DNA of 56,341 nt, from the NCBI GenBank assembly GCA_001464275.1, contig LNFL01000141.1, forward strand, positions 1 to 56,341. The letters run 5' to 3'. Of the stretch, positions 1 to 8,017 are shown piece after piece. Numbering within the stretch: the stretch's first letter is position 1; each line of letters opens with the position of its first letter. This DNA comes from Actinobacteria bacterium Ga0077560. Lineage in GTDB: Bacteria; Actinomycetota; Thermoleophilia; Miltoncostaeales; Miltoncostaeaceae. Under the pieces are notes generated by a model. That model saw nothing but the letters and a program-made list of their open reading frames with translations. It was not told where the DNA came from and searched no databases. The position numbers were made by a program, and so were the translations under genes.

Positions 1-1526
1 ACGCCCTCGTTGCGCACCAGGCCCTCCAGGGGCCGGGCGGTGTCGATGATCGTGCGGACGGCCTCGTCGGCGTCGTACGCGTCGGCCAGCTCGCTGCCGG
101 CCTTCATCGCGTCCTCGAGCCGGATGCCGATGGGGCGCTCCGGGACCAGCTTGGCGATGCGGTCCACCTGGCCGTAGCTGAAGCCCAGCACCCGTCCGGC
201 GTCGCGCACGACCGCGCGGGCCAGCAGCTTGCCGAACGTGCCGATGCGGGCCACCGCGCCGTCGCCGTACTTCTCGGTGACGTACCGCACCACGCGGTCG
301 CGGCCCGCCACGGCGAAGTCGGTGTCGATGTCCGGCATGCTCTTGCGGCCGGGGTTCAGGAACCGCTCGAACAGCAGCCCGTGCTCGAGGGGGTCGAGGT
401 CGGTGATCCGCAGCGTGTACGCCACCAGCGACCCGGCGGCCGATCCACGGCCCGGGCCCACCGCCACGCCGTTCTCGCGCGACCAGCGGATGTAGTCCCA
501 CACGATGAGGAAGTACGAGGAGAAGCCCATCTCCTCGATCACGTCCAGCTCGAACCGCAGCCGTTCCTCTGCGCCCTGGGGCAGGTGCCCCTGGTAGCGC
601 ATCGTCATGCCCTCGCGGCACAGCTTCTCGAGGTACTCGGTGGGCGTGGTGCCCTCCGGCACCGGGAAGCGCGGCAGCCGCGTCTCCCCGATCGGCAGCT
701 CCAGGGCCTTGCAGCGCTCCGCGATCTCGACGCTCACCGGGAGCGCGTCCACGAAGTCCGGCAGGGCCCGGACCATCTCCTCGGAGGTCTTGAGGTAGAA
801 CTCCTTGGTGTCGAACTTGAAGCGGTTCGGGTTCGACAGCACGTCGCGCGTCTGGATGGCCAGCAGCGCCTCGTGGGCGTCCGCGTCGTGCTGGCAGACG
901 TAGTGTGCGTCGCAGGTGGCCACCATCGTCTGGCCGGAGTCGCGCGCCAGCTTCGCCAGCTCGGCGTTGATGCGATCCTGCACCGGGATCCCGGAGTTCT
1001 GGATCTCCACGTACAGGTCCTCGGGCCCGAAGATCTGCACCAGGTTGTCCAGCTCCGCCCGCGCCCCGGGCAGATCGTCCTGCTCCACCAGCCCGCACAC
1101 CGTCCCCGACAGGCAGCCGGTGAGGGCGATGATGCCGTCGGCGTGCTGGGACATCACCTCGTAGTCCACCCGCGGCCGGCGGTGGTACCCCTCGAGGTAC
1201 CCCTTCGAGCAGAGCTTGATGAGGTTGTAGTACCCCTGCGTGGTCTCGGCGAGCAGCGTGATGTGCGCCCGCTTCTCCCGCGACGGCCGCGCGTGCCGGT
1301 CGGGCACCAGGTACGCCTCGAGCCCCACCACCGGCGTGATCCCGCGCTTCTTGGCCGACCGGTACAGCTCCACCGCACCGCTCATGACCCCATGGTCGGT
1401 GAGGGCGGCGGCGGGCTGCCCCATCTCCTCCACCCGGTCCAGCAGCCGCTGGATCTTGCAGGCGCCGTCCAGGATCGAGTAGTCCGAGTGGACGTGCAGG
1501 TGGACGAAGGGAGGAGCCGTGGCCAT
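1..1526 (-). CDS. dnaE: DNA polymerase III alpha subunit, N-terminal part (runs off the window)
   Basis: Replicative DNA polymerase catalytic subunit. The visible 508 residues start MATAPPFVHLHVHSDYSILD, the PHP-domain opening with its HxH metal-binding pair, followed by the C-family polymerase core. Characteristic blocks are present: GPGRGSAAGSLVAY and PDIDTDF, which carries catalytic aspartates of the DnaE palm. The rest of the protein (usual length about 1150-1200) lies beyond base 1. The ATG is at 1526-1524 on the minus strand; a GGAGGGGGAGC stretch lies roughly 20 bases upstream, a poor Shine-Dalgarno spacing, but the protein begins exactly where the family begins. No homologous coding sequence continues upstream. 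Identification is very secure; only the C-terminal architecture is unknown. Confidence 0.96.
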   Translation of the reverse strand, partial: MATAPPFVHLHVHSDYSILDGACKIQRLLDRVEEMGQPAAALTDHGVMSGAVELYRSAKKRGITPVVGLEAYLVPDRHARPSREKRAHITLLAETTQGYYNLIKLCSKGYLEGYHRRPRVDYEVMSQHADGIIALTGCLSGTVCGLVEQDDLPGARAELDNLVQIFGPEDLYVEIQNSGIPVQDRINAELAKLARDSGQTMVATCDAHYVCQHDADAHEALLAIQTRDVLSNPNRFKFDTKEFYLKTSEEMVRALPDFVDALPVSVEIAERCKALELPIGETRLPRFPVPEGTTPTEYLEKLCREGMTMRYQGHLPQGAEERLRFELDVIEEMGFSSYFLIVWDYIRWSRENGVAVGPGRGSAAGSLVAYTLRITDLDPLEHGLLFERFLNPGRKSMPDIDTDFAVAGRDRVVRYVTEKYGDGAVARIGTFGKLLARAVVRDAGRVLGFSYGQVDRIAKLVPERPIGIRLEDAMKAGSELADAYDADEAVRTIIDTARPLEGLVRNEG

Positions 1527-1645
1527 CGATCGCCTAGGCTAGCTCCCCCTCCGGACCCCAACAACGCGGAAGCACGCTAGATGCGGGGGATTTGACCGCT
1601 GTCAGGCGCTAGGGGTAGCGCTTCGGACTTCTCATGGCCGCCCAG

Positions 1646-2080
1646 CCTCGCGCAAGGTCTGGCGCTGAGAGGCGTCCGGCGACGACGGCCCCAGGAACCA
1701 CGGCTTGCGCCTGCCTGCAACTGACTCGCTCGGCTCATCCATGAGCCGATTGTTTTTGGCAGTCGTCCACCGGATTGGGTGCTCTGCGGCCGTCTGGGGT
1801 CAGCGTCCACACGGGTACCGATAGTTGAACTGCCTCGGCTGTCCTCGGGAGCGCGCCAGGGGTGGAAACCGCGCCGTCCCGGCGCGGCGACCCATCAAGC
1901 GGTGCACCACTGACCGGGATGGCACGGCAGCCCTTGTGGACGGCGAGGACCAAATGAGGGCGACCCAAGGATGGGGAGCTCTGCTCAGTGGGAGCGCAGC
2001 CGCAAGGCGTGGTTCCTGGGGCCAACGCCCTCAGACGCGCACATGGGCAACGCTTGCGCGAGTCGACCAGGCGATGAAAA
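1646..2080. repeat. Degenerate inverted repeat (arms about 1646-1711 and 1999-2062, similarity to 2080)
   Basis: Bases 1687-1709 and the reverse complement of 2001-2023 match at 22 of 23 positions (core GGCCCCAGGAACCACG). About 40 bases farther out both arms share CTTGCGCGAG, and 11 bases beyond that both have ATGARAAG at the same spacing, so the similarity is collinear over about 80 bases. Read outward, both arms encode a similar peptide (KPWFLGPSSPDA in one, KAWFLGPTPSDA in the other, then LRE...stop), the second needing a one-base shift. This suggests two diverged copies of a once-coding segment in opposite orientation. No transposase is recognisable. Confidence 0.55.
1731..1757 (+). terminator. 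Intrinsic terminator-like hairpin without an obvious gene
   Basis: An 8-bp palindrome CGGCTCAT/ATGAGCCG (1731-1748) is followed by ATTGTTTTT, the layout of a rho-independent terminator reading rightward. No plus-strand gene precedes it, so it may belong to a decayed gene or an unrecognised small RNA in 1530-1730. Confidence 0.35.
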
Positions 2081-2102
2081 GCACCGTCTACGACCACAGG
2101 TG

Positions 2103-2133
2103 AAAAGCAAAACGGCGCCCCTACGGGGCGCCG
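2103..2133 (-). terminator. Intrinsic terminator, distal copy
   Basis: A 9-bp perfect stem CGGCGCCCC/GGGGCGCCG with a 3-base loop is followed on the minus strand by GTTTTGCTTTTC. It is nearly identical to the hairpin at 2256-2276 and would be a second, back-up stop for transcripts from the 2324-3897 pair. Confidence 0.6.
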
Positions 2134-2153
2134 AACAACTACTCCAGCGGAAA

Positions 2154-2309
2154 GCCCGGATCACTCCAACAACGGATCACTGCAAAGCCCGGATCACGGA
2201 GCGCCCGGATCATTCCAGCCCGGACCCCTCCCCGCCGCCGGTCCGAAAAAGCAATCGGCGCCCCTGCGGGGCGCCGAAGCAACTGCTGTACCGCACGAAG
2301 CCCGGATCA
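2154..2309. repeat. Short direct repeats GCCCGGATCA
   Basis: GCCCGGATCA occurs at 2154-2163, 2187-2196, 2203-2212 and 2300-2309, with a partial copy CGGATCAC at 2173-2180 and a degenerate one near 2218. Spacing is irregular, and the array surrounds one of the two terminators. The unit is too short and too irregular for CRISPR. Possibly a slipped-strand expansion of the 3' untranslated region. Confidence 0.5.
2245..2276 (-). terminator. Intrinsic terminator after the 2324-3897 gene pair
   Basis: Perfect 9-bp stem CGGCGCCCC/GGGGCGCCG (2256-2276) with a 3-base loop. On the minus strand it is followed by ATTGCTTTTT. It lies about 50 bases past the stop codon at 2324, as expected for a transcription terminator. 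Confidence 0.75.
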
Positions 2310-2323
2310 ACTCCGGCCTCGGA

Positions 2324-2977
2324 TTACTCCGAGTCCGACTCCGAGTCCGCTTCCGGGATGTGGTGGCCCAGGGCCAGCAGGCCCCATTCGCCGCCCACGA
2401 CCAGGGTCGAACCGTCCTCGGACCATGCGGCGCAGCGGGCGAAGCGGATGTACCGGATGATCGCGCGGTCGGACACGCGGATGATCGCGAGGCCGTTGTA
2501 CCGGGGCGGTTCCAGGACGCCCACCGCGGCGTAGGCGCCGCCCGGGGCGAGCACCGCTGCCTCGGGCAGGTCGCCCTCCGCGAGGGTGTCGATCACCGGG
2601 TCCGCGGACAGTGACGCCGCGGGGTCCTCCTGCGGCCGTTCCTCGTCGGTCACGGTGAGTCCGGGCACGGCCCAGCTGCGGCGGACCATCCGACTCACGC
2701 CGGCAACGCCGCCCGGAACGGTCCACAGGCGCAGGGCGGGCTCGCGCGCCGCGGTCACCACGCGCACGGGGCCGGTGCCGGCGAGCGTCGGCTCCGGCTC
2801 CAGGCCCTCCAGTGCCAGCGAGGTCCGCGGGGTCGGGGAGATCATGAGGCCGTTCGGCGGCTCGGCGCGGCGGCGGCCGGGAAGCCCCCCGCGGCGTTGC
2901 AGGACCTCCAGGACCCCGGACCAGGGGCCCGGGTCCTCCGGCACGAACGGCGGGGGCGGCAGCGGGCGGGTGCTCAT
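2324..2977 (-). CDS. Hypothetical protein, WD40/beta-propeller-like C-terminus, acidic tail
   Basis: 217 residues of unknown function. There is no signal peptide and no membrane segment. The N-terminal half is proline- and arginine-rich; the second half has beta-rich, repeat-like stretches (GGAYAAVGVL, CAAWSEDGSTLVVGGEWG) typical of WD40-like propeller blades. The protein ends in an acidic tail, EADSESDSE. The ATG overlaps the stop of the upstream gene (ATGA at 2974-2977), so the two are translationally coupled. Both members end with a related block (GGEWGLLAL here, GGPWGLALTG in the partner), suggesting related folds or one divided protein. Two terminators follow. I do not recognise the family. 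Confidence 0.65.
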   Translation of the reverse strand: MSTRPLPPPPFVPEDPGPWSGVLEVLQRRGGLPGRRRAEPPNGLMISPTPRTSLALEGLEPEPTLAGTGPVRVVTAAREPALRLWTVPGGVAGVSRMVRRSWAVPGLTVTDEERPQEDPAASLSADPVIDTLAEGDLPEAAVLAPGGAYAAVGVLEPPRYNGLAIIRVSDRAIIRYIRFARCAAWSEDGSTLVVGGEWGLLALGHHIPEADSESDSE

Positions 2978-3897
2978 CGGTCCTCCTGCACGGTTCCGGT
3001 CAGGGCGAGGCCCCAGGGGCCGCCGATCGCGATGCGCCCGCCGGCGGCGAGCGCGATGGCGCGGGCCCCGGCGATGCGGGCGGCGACGGCGCCGTCCCCT
3101 GCGCGCACGACGGCGACGGCGTCCTCACCGGCGAGGGCGGCCCAGCCCCCGTCGGCGCTGAGGGAGATGGTGCGGGGCGGCCCCACGGGCGAGGTCCAGC
3201 CCTCGCCGGGGCCGTCGGGCCCGTGGAGGCGCAACAATCCGTCGGCGTGGAGGGCGAGCGCCACCCCCGCCTGGCTTGCCCCGGCGAGCACGGTGACCGC
3301 GGGAAGCGGGTCACCCTCGCCCACACGGCCGTGGCGGGCGATCAGCAGGCCGGCGTCGCCGGCGTAGGCGAGCGCCTCGGCGGGCCCGGGATGCTCGGCG
3401 AGCCGCGCGCCGTCGGCCAGGGCGACCTCACGCACCACCTCCCCGTCCAGGACCGCGATCCGCAGGCCGTCGGGCGCGATCGCCACGGGGCCGGGGCCCA
3501 GGTCGCTCAGGCGGTCCCCGATGGACGGCAGCACCACCGCGCGCCAGCCGTCGTCGGCCCGCAGCAGGGCGGCGTTCGCCTCGGCGGCGCCGAGGGCCTC
3601 CTCCATGCCGGGGGGACGGCGATCGAACGCCTGGGCGAGCTCGGGTGCCAGCACCGTCCGCACCATCCCCGGACCGTAGGTCACCAGGATGCGGCCACCG
3701 GCGGTCGGCTGCATCGCCTCGGTGGGGTACGGCGCGGCCACCTGCATGGCGATCGGCGGGGCCTCCAGGACCGTGACGCCCTGGGGGGCGGCGACCGGCG
3801 ACAGGCGCAGGCCGTCGGGTCCCTGCTCGACCCGGCACACCGGGGACGACGCCCCCTGATGCACGCGCAGGCGCGCGGGCGGGGCCATGCGGCGCAT
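2974..3897 (-). CDS. Hypothetical protein with propeller-like repeats
   Basis: 307 residues from the ATG at 3897 (MRRMAPPARL); an ATG at 3888 is an alternative. An upstream extension to 4119 is open but has Arg-rich, non-protein-like composition and would run toward the divergent gene, so I reject it. The body is Ala/Gly/Val-rich with recurring blade-like units such as VAIAPDGLRIAVLDG and ISLSADGGWAALAG, consistent with a cytoplasmic beta-propeller that could serve as a binding scaffold. No catalytic motif is visible. It overlaps the following gene by four bases and is divergent from an anti-sigma kinase gene. That context hints at a regulatory role but does not prove one. Confidence 0.65.
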   Translation of the reverse strand: MRRMAPPARLRVHQGASSPVCRVEQGPDGLRLSPVAAPQGVTVLEAPPIAMQVAAPYPTEAMQPTAGGRILVTYGPGMVRTVLAPELAQAFDRRPPGMEEALGAAEANAALLRADDGWRAVVLPSIGDRLSDLGPGPVAIAPDGLRIAVLDGEVVREVALADGARLAEHPGPAEALAYAGDAGLLIARHGRVGEGDPLPAVTVLAGASQAGVALALHADGLLRLHGPDGPGEGWTSPVGPPRTISLSADGGWAALAGEDAVAVVRAGDGAVAARIAGARAIALAAGGRIAIGGPWGLALTGTVQEDR

Positions 3898-4130
3898 CAG
3901 CGCACGCCCCGGTCGGGGAGGCTGGGGATCGCTGAGCTGAGCGCGGCGAGAAGTTCGGACACGAGCGTCCACCCGGGGTTCGTTTTGGCGGCGGAAGTCT
4001 AGGGCACCGCGAACGGATGGACGCATCGTCACCCGCGACCTTGACGAACGTCGGGGCGAATCCCCCTCCAGGGTTCGGCGCCGACGCCGATACCATGTAC
4101 GTGGCCTCCCACCGCGCATCCTGTGGACAC

Positions 4131-4601
4131 ATGAGTAACGACGCGCTGGTCTCAGCGTTCCGCATCCCCGCGAGCCTCACATCGCTCGCGTTCGTCCGTG
4201 GCGCCGTGGCCCTGGTCATCGACCGGGAGTTCTGGAGCGGCGACAGCGCCGGCCGGATGCTGCTGGCCGCGAGCGAGGCCGTCTCGAACGCCATCGAGCA
4301 CGGCTCCCGCGAGGACGGCGGCGGGGAGATCGAGGTGCGCATCTCGATCACCGATGCGGGCGCCACCCTGGTGGTCACCGACCAGGGCCGGCCCGGCGTG
4401 CGGTCCCGGATCGACGTGAACGCCCCCACACCCGAGCCCAGCAGCACCCGGGGCCGGGGCATCGTGATCATGCGCAACCTGTCCGACGACCTGCGCGTCG
4501 AGCGCGTGGGCGACGGCATGCGGGTGACGATGGACTTCGCCATCGGCCGTGCCGGCGCTGCCGCCGGCCGCGGCGACGGGCGCATCGCCGCCGCGGCCTG
4601 A
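4131..4601 (+). CDS. RsbW-type anti-sigma factor serine kinase (HATPase_c_2)
   Basis: 156 residues forming one GHKL ATPase domain. The N box is LAASEAVSNAIEHG, the G1 box VTDQGRPG and the G2 box RGRGIVIMRNL, in the order found in RsbW/SpoIIAB switch kinases. These bind a stress-type sigma factor and phosphorylate an anti-anti-sigma partner. No partner gene lies beside it, so its target is unknown. The ATG at 4131 gives the usual N-terminus (about 20 residues before the domain); an ATG at 4095 is possible but adds residues the family lacks. No clear Shine-Dalgarno sequence is visible. A short basic/Ala-Gly tail follows the domain. It is transcribed away from the hypothetical pair and converges on the ABC permease. 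Confidence 0.85.
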   Translation: MSNDALVSAFRIPASLTSLAFVRGAVALVIDREFWSGDSAGRMLLAASEAVSNAIEHGSREDGGGEIEVRISITDAGATLVVTDQGRPGVRSRIDVNAPTPEPSSTRGRGIVIMRNLSDDLRVERVGDGMRVTMDFAIGRAGAAAGRGDGRIAAAA

Positions 4602-4607
4602 CCCTCC

Positions 4608-4624
4608 CGGGACCGTCGGTCCCG
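4608..4624. terminator. Hairpin between convergent genes
   Basis: 7-bp stem CGGGACC/GGTCCCG with a 3-base loop in the 39-base gap between the anti-sigma stop and the permease stop. There is no U-run; it may act bidirectionally. Confidence 0.4.
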
Positions 4625-4640
4625 CGACGCACCGGGACGG

Positions 4641-7163
4641 CTACTCGTTCTGGATCGCCTCCAGGATGTTCAGCCTCGCGGCACGGCGGGCGGGCAGGAT
4701 CGCCGCCATCACCCCGAACAGGCCGGCGACGACCAGGAACACGATCATGGACCCGTAGGGGATCACCAGCGCGTTGAACTCGGGGATCGAGGACACGCTG
4801 ACGACGCCCAGGAACACCCCGAGGATGAGCCCGACCACCGCGCCGATGAGGGCCACGATGATCGCCTCCCAGCGGATCATGGCCCGCACGTTGCGGCGCG
4901 ACAGGCCCACCGCGCGCAGCAGGCCGATCTCCCGGGTGCGCTCGAACACCGAGAGCGCCAGCGTCAGCACGATGCCGAACACCGCGATCAGGATCGACAG
5001 CGCCAGCAGCCCGTAGAAGATGTAGAGCACGCCGTTGATCTGATCGCCGACGAAGGTCTTGTACTCGGCCTTCGTCCGGATCTCGAGGTTGGGGTAGGCC
5101 TGCAGCTGGCGCTCGGCGATCGCCTTGGCCTGATCGGGCGTGACACCGGGATCGGCGCTGGCCAGCAGCACCGAGTCCTGACGGCGCGTGTAGTTCCGCT
5201 CGTACTCGTCCAGCGAGATGAAGAACTGGGAGAACGAGTTGTCCTTGAAGACCGCGACCACCCTGAGCCGCTGCTGGCCGGACTTGGCGAACAGGGCCGG
5301 CAGCTCCGACCCGACCCTCAGGTCCTTCTCGTCGGCGTAGTCCTCGTGCACCGCGATGGTGCCGGGACTGCCGATCTCCTCCAGGGACCCCGACTCCACG
5401 CCGGGGTCGTACACCGACAGCACCTGCCGCGGATCCACACCGGAGACCGACTGCACGTCCCCGCCGGCGTCCTTGAACTCACCGTCGCGCCAGGCGGTGA
5501 CCCCGGACAGCTCGGAGCTGCCGGCCAGGCGCTCCGCCGCGGCGGGGCTGAACGGCAGGCCGTTGCCGGTGAAGATGATGAGGTCGGCCTTCACGCGCTT
5601 GTCGAGCGTGCCGACGAAGGTCTCCTGGATGGAGGCCGCGAAGACGGTCCCGCAGGTGACCAGCGCCACGCCGATGGTGAGGGCGGCGGCGGTCTGGGCG
5701 GTGCGCGACGGGTTGCGCATCGCGTTGCCCTGGCCGAGGCGCCCGGCCAGGCCGAAGCGCTTCATGGGCGCACCGATCACGCGCGCCAGCGGCCGCGCGA
5801 CGTACTGCGTGAGCATCGCGGCCCCGATGAACAGCAGCATGGCCCCGAGGCCGATGGCCGTGAACCGCTGCGCCAGACCACCCGCCGGGCCGAGCATGCC
5901 GAGCAGCACGAGCCCGATGCCCCCCACCGTCAGCACGATCGACAGCACCAGCCGGACGCGCGGCGATCCGTGCACCTGCTGCTCCCGCAGCGCCGCGATG
6001 GGCGGCACGCGGCTGGCGCGCCAGGCGGGCCCGAACGCGGCGACCATGGTCACCACCAGGCCCACGATGAGCCCCACGATGAGCGACCGCGGCTGCACCA
6101 CGAGATCCGTCTTGGGGATGGCCGCGCCCGCGGCGTTGAACGCCTCCCGCAGCCCCCACCCGCCGGCGATGCCGGCGACCACGCCGAGCGCCGAGGCGAC
6201 GATGCCGGTGATGAACGCCTCCAGCAGCACCGAGCGCACCACCTGCCCGCCCGAGGCCCCGACCGCCCGCAGCAGCCCCACCTGCCGGGTGCGCTGGGCG
6301 ACCGTGATCTTGAAGGCGTTGAAGATGATGAAGCTGCCGACGAACAGCACGATCACCGCGAACGCCAGCAGGACGTTGCGCAGGATGTCGACGACCTGCT
6401 TGAGCTGCTTGCTCTGGTCCTCGGTGGCGACGTCCCCGGTCACGGCCTCGTAACCCGCCGGGAGCACCTCGGCGACGCGCTTCACCAGGTCGGTGTCGGA
6501 CACACCCGGATCGGCGGCCACGTCGACGGTGATGAAGCGGTCCAGGGAGTCGAACGCACGGGCCGCGGTGGCGGGGGCGAACGACGCGATCGTCGCGCCG
6601 GCGAGGTTGTTCGTGGCGCCGAAGCCCACGACGCCCACCAGCGTGTACTCCGCCGAACCGGAGTCGGTGATCACGCGGATCCGGTCGCCCAGGGCGAAGT
6701 CCTCGCCGTCGAACGTGTTCTTGTCGATCACCACGTCGTCGGGACCGCTGGGGGCCCGGCCCTCGATGACCTTCAGCGGGTTGAGCTCGGCGTTGTCGGT
6801 CCAGCCGAACCCGAGCGCGGGCGGCCCCTGGACGCCGGCGGGCTCGCCGTCCTTGCCGATGATCTGCGCCAGACCCGCGGTGGTGCCCTCCGCGGACGCG
6901 ACGCCGTCCACCGCGCGGATGGCGGGCAGCAGGGACGCCGGCACCGGCTGGCGGTCCTGCTCGGACACGGTCTTCTCGCCGCGCACCTGCACCGAGACGC
7001 CCTGGTTGGCCGTCGCGAAGACGTCGTCGAACGACCGGTTGATCGTGTCGCCCAGGACGAAGGACGACACCACGAAGGTCACGCCCAGGAAGATCGCGAT
7101 GGAGGTGAGGGCCACACGCAGCTTGCTGCCCGTGAGGTTCCTTATCGCGAGGCGCCAGGTCAT
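4641..7163 (-). CDS. ABC transporter permease, tandem FtsX/MacB domains
   Basis: 840-residue integral membrane protein. It opens MTWRLAIRNLTGSKLRVALT with a first membrane segment (IAIFLGVTFVVSSFVL), then a large extracytoplasmic MacB-type periplasmic core domain. A FtsX permease module follows (helices around residues 265-390), then further segments, a second core domain and a second FtsX module at the C-terminus (ERTREIGLLRAVGLSRRNV repeats the TRQVGLLRAVGASGGQ of the first). This two-module permease works as an exporter or mechanotransmission machine with a separate ATPase; the substrate cannot be inferred. The ATG at 7163 overlaps the ATPase stop (ATGA), giving a two-gene operon. Confidence 0.92.
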   Translation of the reverse strand: MTWRLAIRNLTGSKLRVALTSIAIFLGVTFVVSSFVLGDTINRSFDDVFATANQGVSVQVRGEKTVSEQDRQPVPASLLPAIRAVDGVASAEGTTAGLAQIIGKDGEPAGVQGPPALGFGWTDNAELNPLKVIEGRAPSGPDDVVIDKNTFDGEDFALGDRIRVITDSGSAEYTLVGVVGFGATNNLAGATIASFAPATAARAFDSLDRFITVDVAADPGVSDTDLVKRVAEVLPAGYEAVTGDVATEDQSKQLKQVVDILRNVLLAFAVIVLFVGSFIIFNAFKITVAQRTRQVGLLRAVGASGGQVVRSVLLEAFITGIVASALGVVAGIAGGWGLREAFNAAGAAIPKTDLVVQPRSLIVGLIVGLVVTMVAAFGPAWRASRVPPIAALREQQVHGSPRVRLVLSIVLTVGGIGLVLLGMLGPAGGLAQRFTAIGLGAMLLFIGAAMLTQYVARPLARVIGAPMKRFGLAGRLGQGNAMRNPSRTAQTAAALTIGVALVTCGTVFAASIQETFVGTLDKRVKADLIIFTGNGLPFSPAAAERLAGSSELSGVTAWRDGEFKDAGGDVQSVSGVDPRQVLSVYDPGVESGSLEEIGSPGTIAVHEDYADEKDLRVGSELPALFAKSGQQRLRVVAVFKDNSFSQFFISLDEYERNYTRRQDSVLLASADPGVTPDQAKAIAERQLQAYPNLEIRTKAEYKTFVGDQINGVLYIFYGLLALSILIAVFGIVLTLALSVFERTREIGLLRAVGLSRRNVRAMIRWEAIIVALIGAVVGLILGVFLGVVSVSSIPEFNALVIPYGSMIVFLVVAGLFGVMAAILPARRAARLNILEAIQNE

Positions 7164-7927
7164 GTCCGCGGGCCCTCCGCCAGCACCTTCATGCGGTCCA
7201 GGATGGAGTCCGGCGTGGGATCCGGCATCTCGTCCACGATGCGGCCGTCGGCGAGGAACAGCACCATGTCGGCGCGGCTCGCGGCGCCCGGGTCGTGGGT
7301 GACCATGACGATGGTCTGGCCGTACTCGTCGGCCGCCCGGCGCATGAACCCGAGCAGCTCCGAGGAGGAGTGGGAGTCCAGCTGGCCGGTGGGCTCGTCC
7401 GCGAACACGATGTCCGGGCGGGACGCCAGCGCCCGCGCCGCGGCCACGCGCTGCTGCTGGCCGCCGGACAGCTCGCTGGGCCGGTGCTTGAGCCGGTCGC
7501 CGAGGTTGAGCGCGGAGATCACCTGGTCGAGCCAGCCGCCGTCGGGCTCACGGCCCGCGATGTCCAGCGGCAGGCGGATGTTCTCGAGGGCGTTGAGCGT
7601 GGGGACCAGGTTGAACGCCTGGAAGATGAACCCCACCCGGTCGCGGCGCACCCGGGTGATCTCCTTCTCGGAGAGCCCGGTGAGCTCGACGTCACCGATC
7701 CACGTGGTGCCCGAGGTGAGCCGGTCGAGCCCCGCCATGCACTGCATGAGGGTGGACTTCCCGGAGCCCGACGGTCCCATGATCGCCGTGAACTGGCCCT
7801 TCGGGAAGGTGTGCGTCACGCCGTTGAGCGCGCGGACCTCCGCGTCGCCCGCCCCGTAGAGCCGGAAGCCGTCCTCGATGCGCGCGGCCACGTCCGTTGC
7901 CGTGGTCACCGCCGTCCCATCCGCCAT
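7160..7927 (-). CDS. ABC transporter ATP-binding protein (MacB/LolD family)
   Basis: 255 residues. Walker A GPSGSGKS, signature LSGGQQQR, Walker B DIVFADEP and the H-loop VMVTHD are all intact. It belongs with the type VII (MacB/LolCDE/FtsE-like) ATPases and is the partner of the permease it overlaps by four bases. Start chosen: ATG at 7927, preceded at the right distance by GGGGGAGA; an upstream start at 7987 would add unrelated residues. The 90-base gap to argD suggests its own promoter, and nothing links it to arginine synthesis. Substrate unknown. Confidence 0.93.
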   Translation of the reverse strand: MADGTAVTTATDVAARIEDGFRLYGAGDAEVRALNGVTHTFPKGQFTAIMGPSGSGKSTLMQCMAGLDRLTSGTTWIGDVELTGLSEKEITRVRRDRVGFIFQAFNLVPTLNALENIRLPLDIAGREPDGGWLDQVISALNLGDRLKHRPSELSGGQQQRVAAARALASRPDIVFADEPTGQLDSHSSSELLGFMRRAADEYGQTIVMVTHDPGAASRADMVLFLADGRIVDEMPDPTPDSILDRMKVLAEGPRT

Positions 7928-8017
7928 GGGTCTCCCCCGCAGTCCGTTTTGCGGAGTCGAGCATCCCACGACATCCAGACGGCCCACACCCCCCGACGGG
8001 GTTCCTTGGCCGTGGCT

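Larger units (their letters stand above)
1527..2244. other. AT-richer region with no convincing gene
   Basis: Roughly 700 bases between dnaE and the next minus-strand gene. Base composition drops to around 60% GC by eye, against low-to-mid 70s in the flanks. Several reading frames of 77-187 codons are open, but none has a recognisable motif, a convincing ribosome-binding site or the third-position GC pattern of the neighbours. It holds an imperfect inverted repeat (1646-2080), a 6-bp hairpin with a GGGG loop (1606-1621), a terminator-like hairpin (1731-1757) and terminators serving the minus strand. It reads like a decayed insertion. Confidence 0.5.

Noticed and set aside
1560..1625. Minus-strand GGTCAAATCCCCCGC resembling a tRNA 3' end or att remnant
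   Set aside because: The T-loop is one base short, there is no matching 5' acceptor strand and no anticodon arm.
2154..2309. CRISPR-like repeats
   Set aside because: The unit is only 10 bases, spacing is irregular (16-97 bases), there is no cas gene, and units partly overlap untranslated sequence around a terminator.
5346..7859. 837-codon open frame opposite the ABC permease and ATPase
   Set aside because: Arg/His/Gly/Asp-rich composition, no domain; an antisense shadow of a high-GC gene whose real product is clear.
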